Positions 1-5,910 of a DNA stretch of 7,764 bases are shown here, piece by piece. Under the pieces are notes generated by a model. That model made no database searches and had not been told where the DNA came from. It was given only the letters and a program-made list of their open reading frames with translations. The stretch is from Candidatus Omnitrophota bacterium (GTDB taxonomy: Bacteria; Omnitrophota; Koll11; Zapsychrales; Fredricksoniimonadaceae), in NCBI GenBank assembly GCA_023247595.1, contig JAHFGF010000079.1, forward strand, positions 1-7,764, written 5' to 3'. The translations under genes and the position numbers were made by a program. Numbering within the stretch: the first letter of the stretch is position 1; every line of letters begins with the position of its first letter.

Positions 1-617
1 GCATCCCGCATGTCACGCAATTTGATAAAGCGGATATCACCGAACTGGAAAAATTACGCAAACGCCTGACGACCAAAGAAAAGAAAATGTCGATCACACC
101 TTTTATCATTAAGGTCGTGGCAGCCGCGCTTAAAAACTTTCCGCAATTCAACGCCTCCGTTGATATCACGACTAATGAAATTGTGATGAAAAAATACATC
201 AACATTGGCGTAGCCGTTGACACTGACCGAGGCCTTATCGTACCGGTCTTAAAAAACGTGGACAAATTAACAATCAATCAAATTTCTGATGAATTAACCG
301 CCATCGCGGAACGCGCCAGAAACAAAAAAACAACCCTGGAAGAAATGCAGGGCGGTTCATTTACAATTTCCAATCTCGGCGGCATCGGCGGAACATGCTT
401 CACCCCCATCGTCAACTGGCCGGAAGTGGCCATCCTCGGCATTTCCAGAGGTTCTATGGAACCTGTCTATACCGACGGCCATTTTGCACCAAGGCTGATG
501 CTTCCGTTATCTTTATCGTATGATCACCGATTAATTGACGGCGCTGACGGCGCGCGTTTTATACGCTGGATTTGCGATGCCATTCAGCAACCGTTTTTAT
601 TAGATTTGGAAAAGTAA
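1..617 (+). CDS. aceF: Pyruvate dehydrogenase complex E2, dihydrolipoamide acetyltransferase, 3' part only
   Basis: This is the C-terminal part of a 2-oxoacid dehydrogenase acyltransferase; the reading frame is already open at base 3 and the gene begins outside the window. E2 transfers the acetyl group from lipoamide to CoA in the cytoplasmic complex core. The visible text starts [19 protein letters not shown], typical of the start of the catalytic domain. It continues through [20 protein letters not shown] and ends with the DHRxxDG active-site motif (His at 525-527, Asp at 537-539, Gly at 540-542). The [17 protein letters not shown] wording is closest to pyruvate-type E2, so I favour aceF over sucB or a branched-chain E2. 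The lipoyl and E1/E3-binding domains are not visible. ATG at 87 is internal, not the start. The E3 gene follows 133 bp downstream on the same strand. Confidence 0.93.
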   Translation, partial: IPHVTQFDKADITELEKLRKRLTTKEKKMSITPFIIKVVAAALKNFPQFNASVDITTNEIVMKKYINIGVAVDTDRGLIVPVLKNVDKLTINQISDELTAIAERARNKKTTLEEMQGGSFTISNLGGIGGTCFTPIVNWPEVAILGISRGSMEPVYTDGHFAPRLMLPLSLSYDHRLIDGADGARFIRWICDAIQQPFLLDLEK

Positions 618-624
618 TAATCAA

Positions 625-740
625 AGAGAGAAGAAAGAAGATAGAAGAACCTTTGGCGCTGTATACGTTATGCGTGCCATTCAAAATTCTTCAATGACAA
701 TTCAATCTTCCCTCTTCCTTCTTCCCTCTATCACTACTTA
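625..740. repeat. Degenerate 7-bp tandem repeats in two inverted tracts between E2 and E3 genes
   Basis: A purine tract at 625-652 reads as successive heptamers of the form agaNaga (agagaga, agaaaga, then related units). A pyrimidine tract at 706-733 reads tcttccc, tcttcct and two further units, followed by ctactta at 734-740, which touches the lpdA Shine-Dalgarno sequence. The two tracts are roughly inverted: 630-648 pairs with 706-724 at 16 of 19 positions. The stretch between them (679-706) also shows weak 7-bp spacing of attcaaN words. There is no T-run after it, so it is not a standard terminator. Role unknown. Confidence 0.7.
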
Positions 741-750
741 AGGAATCGCT

Positions 751-2169
751 ATGAATACTCCTGTTAAATTAGTCGTAATAGGCGCCGGACCAGGCGGTTA
801 CGCGGCTGCGTTCTTAGCTGCGGATATGGGTATGCAGGTCACCCTGATTGATAAAGAAGAAAATCCCGGCGGTGTGTGCGTGTATCGAGGCTGCATTCCT
901 TCCAAAGCCCTGCTTCATGCCGCGAAAGTCCTTAATGAATCTCATGAAGTTGAAAACATCGGCATTACGTTTGCCAAACCCGTAATCAACTTAGATAAAC
1001 TGCGCGCCTGGAAGCAAAGCGTTGTCCAACGCTTAACAGCAGGAACCGGCCAATTGCGCAAACAACGCAAAATCGCGCACATCCAGGGTATGGCCAAATT
1101 TATCAACTCATCGACTCTTCAAGTCGTAACGGTCGACGGAAAAACAGAGCAAGTCACTTTTGATAAAGCCATCATCGCCACCGGCTCGCGCCCGGTTACG
1201 ATTCCAACACTGCCGCAATCCAAAAATATTTTAGATTCAACCACGGCGCTTGATATTGAAAGCATTCCGGACCGCCTGTTGGTCATCGGCGGCGGATATA
1301 TTGGGCTGGAATTAAGTACAGTTTACAATGCCTTGGGCTCCAAAGTAACCGTTGTTGAAATGATGCCTCAGCTATTGACCGGCGCTGACCGCGACCTGGC
1401 CAATGTCCTTATTAAACGCATTGAATCCAAATTTGAAAAAGTCATGACCTCGACTAAAGTCTTAAATGTCGCTGAAACTTCCGCGGGCTTTAAAGTCACC
1501 TTCGAAGATGCCGATAAAAAACAATTTACTGAAGACTTCGGAAAAATCCTTGTTTCTATCGGACGAAAACCCAATTCAGAAAATATCGGACTGGAAAACA
1601 CCAAAGCCAAATTAACCGACCGCGGTTTTGTTAAGATCAACGGCCAATTAAAAACCGATGATGACAACATCTACGCGATTGGCGATATTGCCGGAAATCC
1701 CATGCTCGCCCACAAAGCCTCTCATGAAGGACGCACTGCGGTTGAAGCCATTGCCGGACACAAAGTTGCCTTCGAACCTCAGGCCATTCCTGCGGTTGTC
1801 TTTACCGACCCGGAAGTCGCCTGGTGCGGTCTTACAGAATTGGAAGCCAAAGACAAAGGGCTGGAAGTCAATGTCGTTAAATTTCCGTGGGCCGCTTCCG
1901 GCCGCGCAATTACACTTGACCGTGTGGACGGATTAACCAAACTGATTATTGACCCCAAGACAGAACGTGTTTTAGGAATGGGCATCGTCGGTGTCGGCGC
2001 AGGTGAACTCATTTCCGAAGGTGTGCTTGCCATTGAAATGGGGGCGCTGGCCTCTGACATTAAACTTTCCATTCATCCTCACCCAACGATTTCTGAAACC
2101 GTCATGGAATCCGCTGAAAACTTTTTCGGCACAGCGACGCATTTTTACCGCCCAAGAAAAACGTCTTAG
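751..2169 (+). CDS. lpdA: Dihydrolipoyl dehydrogenase (E3)
   Basis: This FAD-dependent pyridine nucleotide-disulfide oxidoreductase reoxidises dihydrolipoamide on E2 with NAD+. Its 472 residues match the usual family length. In order: the FAD-binding GAGPGG at residues 11-16; the redox disulfide GGVCVYRGCIPSK with C43 and C48; the NAD-binding GGGYIGLE near 180; the second FAD contact IYAIGDIAG near 310; and the interface-domain HPHPTISE, where H444 and E449 form the catalytic dyad. The segment between the cysteines is VYRG rather than the common LNVG, a mild variant that keeps spacing. Start: AAGGA at 740-744 lies 6 nt before ATG 751. It follows the E2 gene and probably shares its transcript. 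The stop codon runs directly into a heptamer repeat and a terminator hairpin. Confidence 0.97.
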   Translation: MNTPVKLVVIGAGPGGYAAAFLAADMGMQVTLIDKEENPGGVCVYRGCIPSKALLHAAKVLNESHEVENIGITFAKPVINLDKLRAWKQSVVQRLTAGTGQLRKQRKIAHIQGMAKFINSSTLQVVTVDGKTEQVTFDKAIIATGSRPVTIPTLPQSKNILDSTTALDIESIPDRLLVIGGGYIGLELSTVYNALGSKVTVVEMMPQLLTGADRDLANVLIKRIESKFEKVMTSTKVLNVAETSAGFKVTFEDADKKQFTEDFGKILVSIGRKPNSENIGLENTKAKLTDRGFVKINGQLKTDDDNIYAIGDIAGNPMLAHKASHEGRTAVEAIAGHKVAFEPQAIPAVVFTDPEVAWCGLTELEAKDKGLEVNVVKFPWAASGRAITLDRVDGLTKLIIDPKTERVLGMGIVGVGAGELISEGVLAIEMGALASDIKLSIHPHPTISETVMESAENFFGTATHFYRPRKTS

Positions 2170-2202
2170 TCCGTGGTAAGTGGTACGTGATACGTGGTAA
2201 GT
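2168..2202. repeat. Five tandem 7-bp repeats, consensus GGTAMGT
   Basis: Five contiguous heptamers begin inside the lpdA stop codon (agtccgt at 2168-2174) and continue as ggtaagt, ggtacgt, gatacgt and ggtaagt to 2202. The same heptamer, with A in place of the first G, recurs at 4033-4060. The first units also occur in inverted form at 2244-2258. Function is not known. Confidence 0.8.
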
Positions 2203-2258
2203 AAAAAACAAAAAGCGAATGGATTTTTTCCATTCGCTTTTTTCTTACCACTTACCAC
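2194..2258. terminator. Bidirectional terminator hairpin between lpdA and the response regulator
   Basis: The core stem pairs 2211-2223 perfectly with 2229-2241 (13 bp, sequence around AGCGAATGGA) over a 5-nt T loop. It is followed by T residues on the plus strand and preceded by A-runs (2203-2215) that give a U-tract on the minus strand. It therefore can serve both converging transcripts: E2-lpdA from the left and the histidine kinase/response regulator operon from the right. The pairing extends outward through heptamer repeats: arms 2194-2223 and 2229-2258 match at 25 of 30 positions. Confidence 0.88.
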
Positions 2259-2292
2259 CGATATGCTAAAACTACGCTATATCACTTACCAC
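2244..2292. repeat. Inverted copies of the GGTAAGT heptamer
   Basis: Two exact heptamers (cttacca, cttacca) at 2244-2257 are the reverse complement of the repeats at 2168-2202; 2246-2258 matches 2173-2185 exactly over 13 bp. After a degenerate stretch, cacttaccac returns at 2283-2292, one base out of phase, ending right before the response regulator stop codon (2294-2296). Confidence 0.75.
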
Positions 2293-2293
2293 T

Positions 2294-2671
2294 TTATTCT
2301 ATATTCTGCCCCAGCGCTGTTTTCATCATCTGGCGCACATCATCTAATTCAAACGGCTTTTTCAAACATCCGACAGCGCCCAACTCCATAGCTTTGTCTT
2401 TCATTTCCTGAAGCGAATAACCCGACATCATCACAACCGGCAATTGAGGAACGACACTTTTAATTTCTCTTAAAACATCGACCCCGTTTTTTTCAGGCAT
2501 CATGATATCCAAAAAAGCGATATCAAATTTTTGCCCGCTGGCAGCCTTGACCGCTTCTCTGGGATCATTAACCACGGTAATGTCATGGCCGAAATAACCT
2601 AACGTAAAATCAAAGAAATCCCCAATGACCTTTTTATCATCCACAACCAAAACTTTCATACGGTTTTTCAT
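2294..2671 (-). CDS. Single-domain (CheY-like) response regulator
   Basis: The product is a 125-residue stand-alone receiver domain with no output domain. Visible landmarks are the acidic pair D11-D12 in VVDDK, the phosphoacceptor D55 in FLDIMMPEKNG, the Ser at position 83 in MMSGYS and the conserved lysine in KKPF (K105-P106). It most likely takes phosphate from the histidine kinase encoded 13 bp upstream and acts by protein contact or as a relay; its target cannot be seen here. Start: GGAGG at 2680-2676 lies 4 nt before ATG 2671. A second ATG at 2659 is possible, but the Shine-Dalgarno sequence would then be 16 nt away. It is the last gene of the minus-strand operon, which ends at the bidirectional terminator. 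Confidence 0.93.
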   Translation of the reverse strand: MKNRMKVLVVDDKKVIGDFFDFTLGYFGHDITVVNDPREAVKAASGQKFDIAFLDIMMPEKNGVDVLREIKSVVPQLPVVMMSGYSLQEMKDKAMELGAVGCLKKPFELDDVRQMMKTALGQNIE

Positions 2672-2684
2672 CTCCCCTCCCGCT

Positions 2685-3596
2685 TCAAACTTCCTGCACA
2701 GGCAAAGTGACTATAAACAATGTCCCGCCAGCATCCGACTCAACCCTGATACTCCCGCCATGCTCAGCCACCAAATCATGGCACAACGCAAGACCAATAC
2801 CGGAACCTGTAATCTTTGTTGAAAAAAACGGCTCAAAAATATGGGCTTTGATATCATCCGGAATACCAGGCCCGTTGTCTTTAAAAAGGACTTCTATCTT
2901 GTTTCGTATGCTATCAAAATTCGTCGATATATGCAATGATCGCTCCTGACCGTGCGGTAAAACAGCCAAGGCCTCGCAGGCATTCACAATAATATTCATA
3001 AACACCTGCTGCAGATGAATGGGATCAGCCATGACCGTTGGCAACGGCGATGACAGCGCTTGTTCCCAACTAATCCTTCTGATTCTCAACTCATCGGCCA
3101 AAAGATTAGTTGAACGTTCAATCACATCATTCACATGCGTTGAAACTTTCTCAATCTTCCGATGGCGTATTAAAACCATTAAATTACCGAGCATCTCTTT
3201 TAAATAAACCGATTGTTCATCCATCAAACAAACTGGACGGTAAAACGTGTTGTCGGGTTTCATTTCCTGCTTCATGAACCGGACAAAACCATGAATAGCC
3301 GTAATCGGCTGGCTGATTTGATGAAGGATGCCAGCGCTTAAGGCGGCCGCCGCCGTGACCTTTCCGGATTCAATTAACCGCACTTGAGTTTTTTTTAATT
3401 CCGTAATCACATTTTCTAATTCTTTATTCTTGCGATGAAGTTCGTCTTCCAGCGCCTTGGTTTTATGGACATGCTTGGAATAAAAACCCCTTAACCAAAA
3501 CGCCAGCCCGGCGCCAATGAGAAATAGTATCGTTAAAAAAATCCAAATTAATCCGCGGTCACTGGAAAGATAGACATCCAAAGGCTGGACGTTCAT
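2685..3596 (-). CDS. Membrane-anchored sensor histidine kinase, NtrB/DctB-like
   Basis: The protein has 303 residues: one transmembrane helix at about 16-36, a charged coiled coil at about 43-78, the dimerisation/H-box region LSAGILHQISQPITAI with the likely phospho-accepting H92, and a HATPase domain. The latter has the N box QQVFMNIIVNACEAL (N205), the G1 box KDNGPGIPD (D240), the F box FEPFFSTK and the G2 box GSGIGLAL. There is no PAS, HAMP or sizeable periplasmic domain, so the signal is probably sensed through the membrane, the coiled coil or a partner. The residue after H92 is Gln, where HisKA proteins usually have Glu or Asp. The start ATG 3596 has only a weak upstream GGTGA. The gene sits 48 bp after the DUF192 gene and 13 bp before the response regulator, which is the obvious partner. 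Confidence 0.93.
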   Translation of the reverse strand: MNVQPLDVYLSSDRGLIWIFLTILFLIGAGLAFWLRGFYSKHVHKTKALEDELHRKNKELENVITELKKTQVRLIESGKVTAAAALSAGILHQISQPITAIHGFVRFMKQEMKPDNTFYRPVCLMDEQSVYLKEMLGNLMVLIRHRKIEKVSTHVNDVIERSTNLLADELRIRRISWEQALSSPLPTVMADPIHLQQVFMNIIVNACEALAVLPHGQERSLHISTNFDSIRNKIEVLFKDNGPGIPDDIKAHIFEPFFSTKITGSGIGLALCHDLVAEHGGSIRVESDAGGTLFIVTLPVQEV

Positions 3597-3644
3597 GCGG
3601 TCACCGTTTTAAAAAACGTTTGCGGCTGGAGTGGAAAGAAAATT

Positions 3645-4112
3645 TTATTTAAAAACAACACTGTCACCGGACTTAATGCCATGCTTTTGCGCGAAGTGAG
3701 CATTAACTTCCAAAACATATTGCGCTTCACCTTTAGGCACATAAACTTCGCAGGGGTCCTTTACACAAGGAGGGACATTTTCTTTCAGGTCGACAACTTG
3801 AAAAGCATTGTCGATCCAAATCATATCTAAAGGAATCAAGGTATCTTTCATCCAGAAATTATAAACGTTCTGATAAGGAAAAATAAAAAGCATGCCATGG
3901 TTCTGTTTCATTGATGTCCGTCCCTGCAAACCCTGCGTCCGCTTGATATCGGTGTCAGCGATTTCAACGGCCAGACATGCGTCGCGCAAGCAGATTTGTT
4001 TTGGCTGATCAGCGTTTGCATTAATGGGAAAAAGTAAGTAGTACGTAGTAAGTAGTATGTAGAAGGCAAAACAGGTATAGGATTTTTTGGAAGAAAAATA
4101 TTTTTTGATCAT
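3645..4112 (-). CDS. Exported DUF192 (COG1430) family protein
   Basis: The 155-residue product (counting from ATG 4112) has an N-terminal signal peptide: a basic start MIKKYFSSKK, a hydrophobic core at about 13-30, and a likely cut after Ala-Asn-Ala at 34. The mature part carries the DUF192 signature: VEIADTDIKRTQGLQGR, GMLFIFPYQNVYNFWMKDTLIPLDMIWID, and a C-terminal AQYVLEVNAHFAQKHGIKSGD. Four cysteines in the mature part (CLRDAC and CVKDPC) could form disulfides in the periplasm. The biochemical function of the family is unknown to me. A GTG at 4118 in the same frame is an alternative start; an AGG at 4125-4123 is 10 nt from the ATG and 4 nt from the GTG, so the choice is open. Residues 18-27 of the signal peptide are encoded by a heptamer repeat (4033-4060). 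Confidence 0.9.
   Translation of the reverse strand: MIKKYFSSKKSYTCFAFYILLTTYYLLFPINANADQPKQICLRDACLAVEIADTDIKRTQGLQGRTSMKQNHGMLFIFPYQNVYNFWMKDTLIPLDMIWIDNAFQVVDLKENVPPCVKDPCEVYVPKGEAQYVLEVNAHFAQKHGIKSGDSVVFK
4033..4060. repeat. Four tandem 7-bp repeats inside the DUF192 signal-peptide coding region
   Basis: Four contiguous heptamers with consensus AGTAHGT (agtaagt, agtacgt, and so on) lie within the DUF192 reading frame. On the coding strand they give the hydrophobic residues YILLTTYYLL. They are the same family as the repeats at 2168-2202 and are inverted relative to 4177-4204: 4036-4062 pairs with 4177-4203 at 23 of 27 positions. Confidence 0.8.
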
Positions 4113-4176
4113 GATCACACCGCCTGCTGTCTTTATATTTTTGTCTTTCCGCCTAGTACGAATTAACTTTCGATCT

Positions 4177-4204
4177 CTACTTACTACCTACTCCTTACTA
4201 CTTG
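4177..4204. repeat. Four tandem 7-bp repeats between maf::M48 and DUF192
   Basis: Heptamers ctactta, ctaccta and two more relatives run from 4177 to 4204, then decay through ctcccct and caactaa across the stop codon of the maf::M48 gene (4215-4217). They are the inverted partner of the tract at 4033-4060. A transcript of the operon could pair the two over a loop of about 114 nt that contains the DUF192 start codon. Confidence 0.75.
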
Positions 4205-4214
4205 CTCCCCTCAA

Positions 4215-5546
4215 CTAATCCTTCTCCCCCGTCAGATTCAGATATTGCCTGAAATCAATCCTCTGATTTGTAATTTGTCCGGCAGCGGCAATGCGCTGGG
4301 TTAAATACGGATGCGTCCTCCAATAACTATACGGCCGCGACGGTTCTTTGTCCTGGTTAAATTTCAATTTCTTAAGCATGTTAACCATTTCAGCCACGTT
4401 ATATCCGGCCTTCTTCATATATTTAATGCCGAGCGCATCAGCCTCATATTCATCTTGACGGGCATGGGCAAAGAAAACCGACGACAAAGCAAAATTAACA
4501 CCTGAAGCAAAATTACCGTTGGTGGTGGCAATAGCGGCAATCTGCAGCAACATATCGCCATAAATAGCCTGCATCCGTTTTATGGAATGACGGGCGGTGA
4601 TATGGGCGATCTCATGCGCGATGACCGAAGCCAACTGATCATCGTTATCTACTTTTTCAATTAAGCCTTTATAAATATAAACATATCCGCCGGGAAGGCT
4701 AAAGGCATTGATTTTGTCTTCATCGATGACTTTAATTGTGTAAACCAATTCCTGACGGTCGCATACCTCCGCAATTTTCTTGGCAATCAGCTCAACGCGT
4801 TCATTGACATCAACATCAGCGCTTAGCTTAACTTCCTTTTCAACCGCCTGGGCCATGCCGGCACCGATGCTTTTTTCCCGTTCTGATCCATAGAGCATCG
4901 TTTCTTGTTTTTGGGTTGCGAGATTATATTCCGAAGCGCATCCGGACAAACCCCAGACAAGGCACAGAGTCAAAATATGCACCCCAACTTTTTTTAACAT
5001 GGTCCTTAATTTTGCCAGAGGCAATCCCACCACATTAAAATAACAGCCTTCAATCCGCCGGATAAAAACACTGCCTTTGCCCTCAATGTCAAAACCGCCC
5101 GCCTTATCCAAGGGCGACATGTGTTTGTAATACTCATCGATGGCATCGTCCGAAATCTTAGTCATGAAGATTTTTGTCTTTTCATAATCCACGATTTCTT
5201 TTTTGGTCTGGGTATCGATAACGACAACACCTGTATAAACCCAATGCGGATGGCTCATCAGCAATTTCAAATGTTCTTTAGCCTGGGCGAGGTCGCGCGG
5301 TTTGCCGATTATTTTTTTATGTCCCACATAAACAATCGTATCCGCACCAATAACAATGCTGTCTTTGCACCGGCTCGCCACGTCACGGGCTTTTAAAAGC
5401 GCGTTGTCTTTGACAAACTGACTGCAGGTGGTGGTGATTTTCTTAAGCTCATCCGCGCCGCTGGGGATGATGGCGTAAGGAATTCCCGTCAAATTCAGCA
5501 AGTTTTTGCGCTGCGGAGAGGCTGAGGCTAGAATGATTGATTTCAT
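4215..5546 (-). CDS. Maf nucleotide pyrophosphatase fused in frame to an M48 metallopeptidase lipoprotein
   Basis: The 443-residue frame has two complete domains. Residues 1 to about 190 are Maf, a house-cleaning pyrophosphatase of non-canonical or modified nucleoside triphosphates. Signs are ILASASPQRKNLL (SxSPxR), IGADTIV, GKP near 82, DKAGGFDIEG at 147-156 and the family ending GCYFNVVGLPL. Residues 204-443 are an M48 zinc peptidase of the periplasmic lipoprotein kind: HEIAH (H311, E312, H315) and DEYEADALG with E368 as probable third zinc ligand. Between them, MLKKVGVHILTLCLVWGLSGC (183-203) is a full lipoprotein signal peptide with lipobox LSGC. As one protein, Maf would stay in the cytoplasm and the peptidase face the periplasm; alternatively the peptidase is made from an internal start at 5000. 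Maf shows DIEG where the family commonly has GIQG. No clear Shine-Dalgarno sequence precedes ATG 5546. First gene of the minus-strand operon. Confidence 0.9.
   Translation of the reverse strand: MKSIILASASPQRKNLLNLTGIPYAIIPSGADELKKITTTCSQFVKDNALLKARDVASRCKDSIVIGADTIVYVGHKKIIGKPRDLAQAKEHLKLLMSHPHWVYTGVVVIDTQTKKEIVDYEKTKIFMTKISDDAIDEYYKHMSPLDKAGGFDIEGKGSVFIRRIEGCYFNVVGLPLAKLRTMLKKVGVHILTLCLVWGLSGCASEYNLATQKQETMLYGSEREKSIGAGMAQAVEKEVKLSADVDVNERVELIAKKIAEVCDRQELVYTIKVIDEDKINAFSLPGGYVYIYKGLIEKVDNDDQLASVIAHEIAHITARHSIKRMQAIYGDMLLQIAAIATTNGNFASGVNFALSSVFFAHARQDEYEADALGIKYMKKAGYNVAEMVNMLKKLKFNQDKEPSRPYSYWRTHPYLTQRIAAAGQITNQRIDFRQYLNLTGEKD
4938..5000 (-). other. Internal lipoprotein signal peptide and possible second start for the M48 peptidase
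   Basis: Codons 183-203 of the fused frame start with ATG at 5000 and end with the lipobox cysteine at 4940-4938. On the minus strand AAGGA (5007-5003) lies just 2 nt before this ATG, a spacing that is short for efficient initiation. If used, it would yield a separate 261-residue M48 lipoprotein encoded at 5000-4215. The same residues also complete the last helix of Maf, so the two genes would overlap in the same frame with no stop codon between. Confidence 0.6.
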
Positions 5547-5547
5547 A

Positions 5548-5577
5548 TTGAAAATGGTGATGGTTGAAGGATATTGT
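5548..5577 (+). promoter_or_regulatory. Possible sigma70-type promoter for the structured element
   Basis: TTGAAA at 5548-5553 and TATTGT at 5572-5577 are separated by 18 bp. They match the -35 consensus at 5 of 6 and the -10 consensus at 4 of 6. The predicted start, about 5584, falls on the first bases of the outermost stem of the element at 5583-5883, which is what a dedicated promoter for it would do. No gene on the plus strand follows within 1 kb. The match is modest and could be chance. Confidence 0.4.
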
Positions 5578-5582
5578 TTAAC

Positions 5583-5883
5583 TAACGTGAGTTCTCTCTA
5601 ATCCTGGCTCAAGTGTGAGGGTTGGGATGAACGTGAATTGAGACCACCACAATTTCTTTAGAGACTTATTCAGAGAAATTGTGTGCGGGCTCGTTGAACG
5701 GAATCACAATCCTCACTCTTGAGCGACGCATATGGGAGAGATTTCGTTTAATCCATACGGCTCCACGATCCGCTAGCTCATTATTCTAATGATTCTTTAA
5801 GGAAATGATCTAAGGATCAAGTCGCCTTTATGGCTTAAACGGAATCTCTCCTGCTTAAAGCGCGTTATGTCGAACTGACGTTA
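5583..5883 (+). ncRNA. Candidate structured RNA, three-way junction of about 300 nt, class unknown
   Basis: Nested inverted repeats fill this non-coding stretch. The closing stem pairs 5583-5594 with 5872-5883 (11 of 12). The first arm pairs 5607-5628 with 5703-5724 (19 of 22), continues through GAGACC/GGGCTC (5640-5645 with 5687-5692, 5 of 6), and ends in 5648-5657 with 5674-5683 (10 of 10). The second arm pairs 5735-5757 with 5829-5851 (21 of 23), with smaller inner stems at 5759-5761/5824-5826, 5767-5771/5814-5818 and 5778-5783/5787-5792. Three of the non-Watson-Crick positions (5621/5710, 5658/5673, 5744/5842) become G-U pairs only if the plus strand is the RNA. I saw no hallmark of tmRNA, RNase P, 6S or SRP RNA and no T-run terminator. 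A MITE is the alternative: TTAACTA flanks it at 5578-5584 and 5881-5887. Confidence 0.5.
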
Positions 5884-5910
5884 ACTATAAAGAATGGCTG
5901 TTGATCATCT

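Noticed and set aside
1368..2072. ORFs on both strands within lpdA (for example 1368-1670 and 1779-2072 minus, 1658-1936 plus)
   Set aside because: They overlap a complete, fully conserved lpdA frame and show no family motif.
3605..3618. Small inverted repeat between DUF192 and the histidine kinase
   Set aside because: It is a 6-bp A/T-rich stem with a 2-nt loop, too weak and lacking a proper T-run to call as a terminator.
4132..4137. TATAAA on the minus strand as a -10 box for DUF192
   Set aside because: No acceptable -35 hexamer is found 16-18 bp upstream, so I do not call a promoter; transcription from maf::M48 is simpler.
4938..5060. Maf-M48 joining as a frameshift or assembly artefact
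   Set aside because: Both domains are complete and in the same frame, and the junction falls exactly at the natural end of one and the natural signal peptide of the other, so no indel is needed to explain it. A missing stop codon through a substitution cannot be excluded.
5583..5883. tmRNA, RNase P RNA, 6S RNA or SRP RNA
   Set aside because: I could not find the tmRNA 3' tRNA-like end, the conserved RNase P core sequences, the 6S long open bubble hairpin layout or the SRP GGAA-capped helix 8 motif. A covariance-model search would be decisive.
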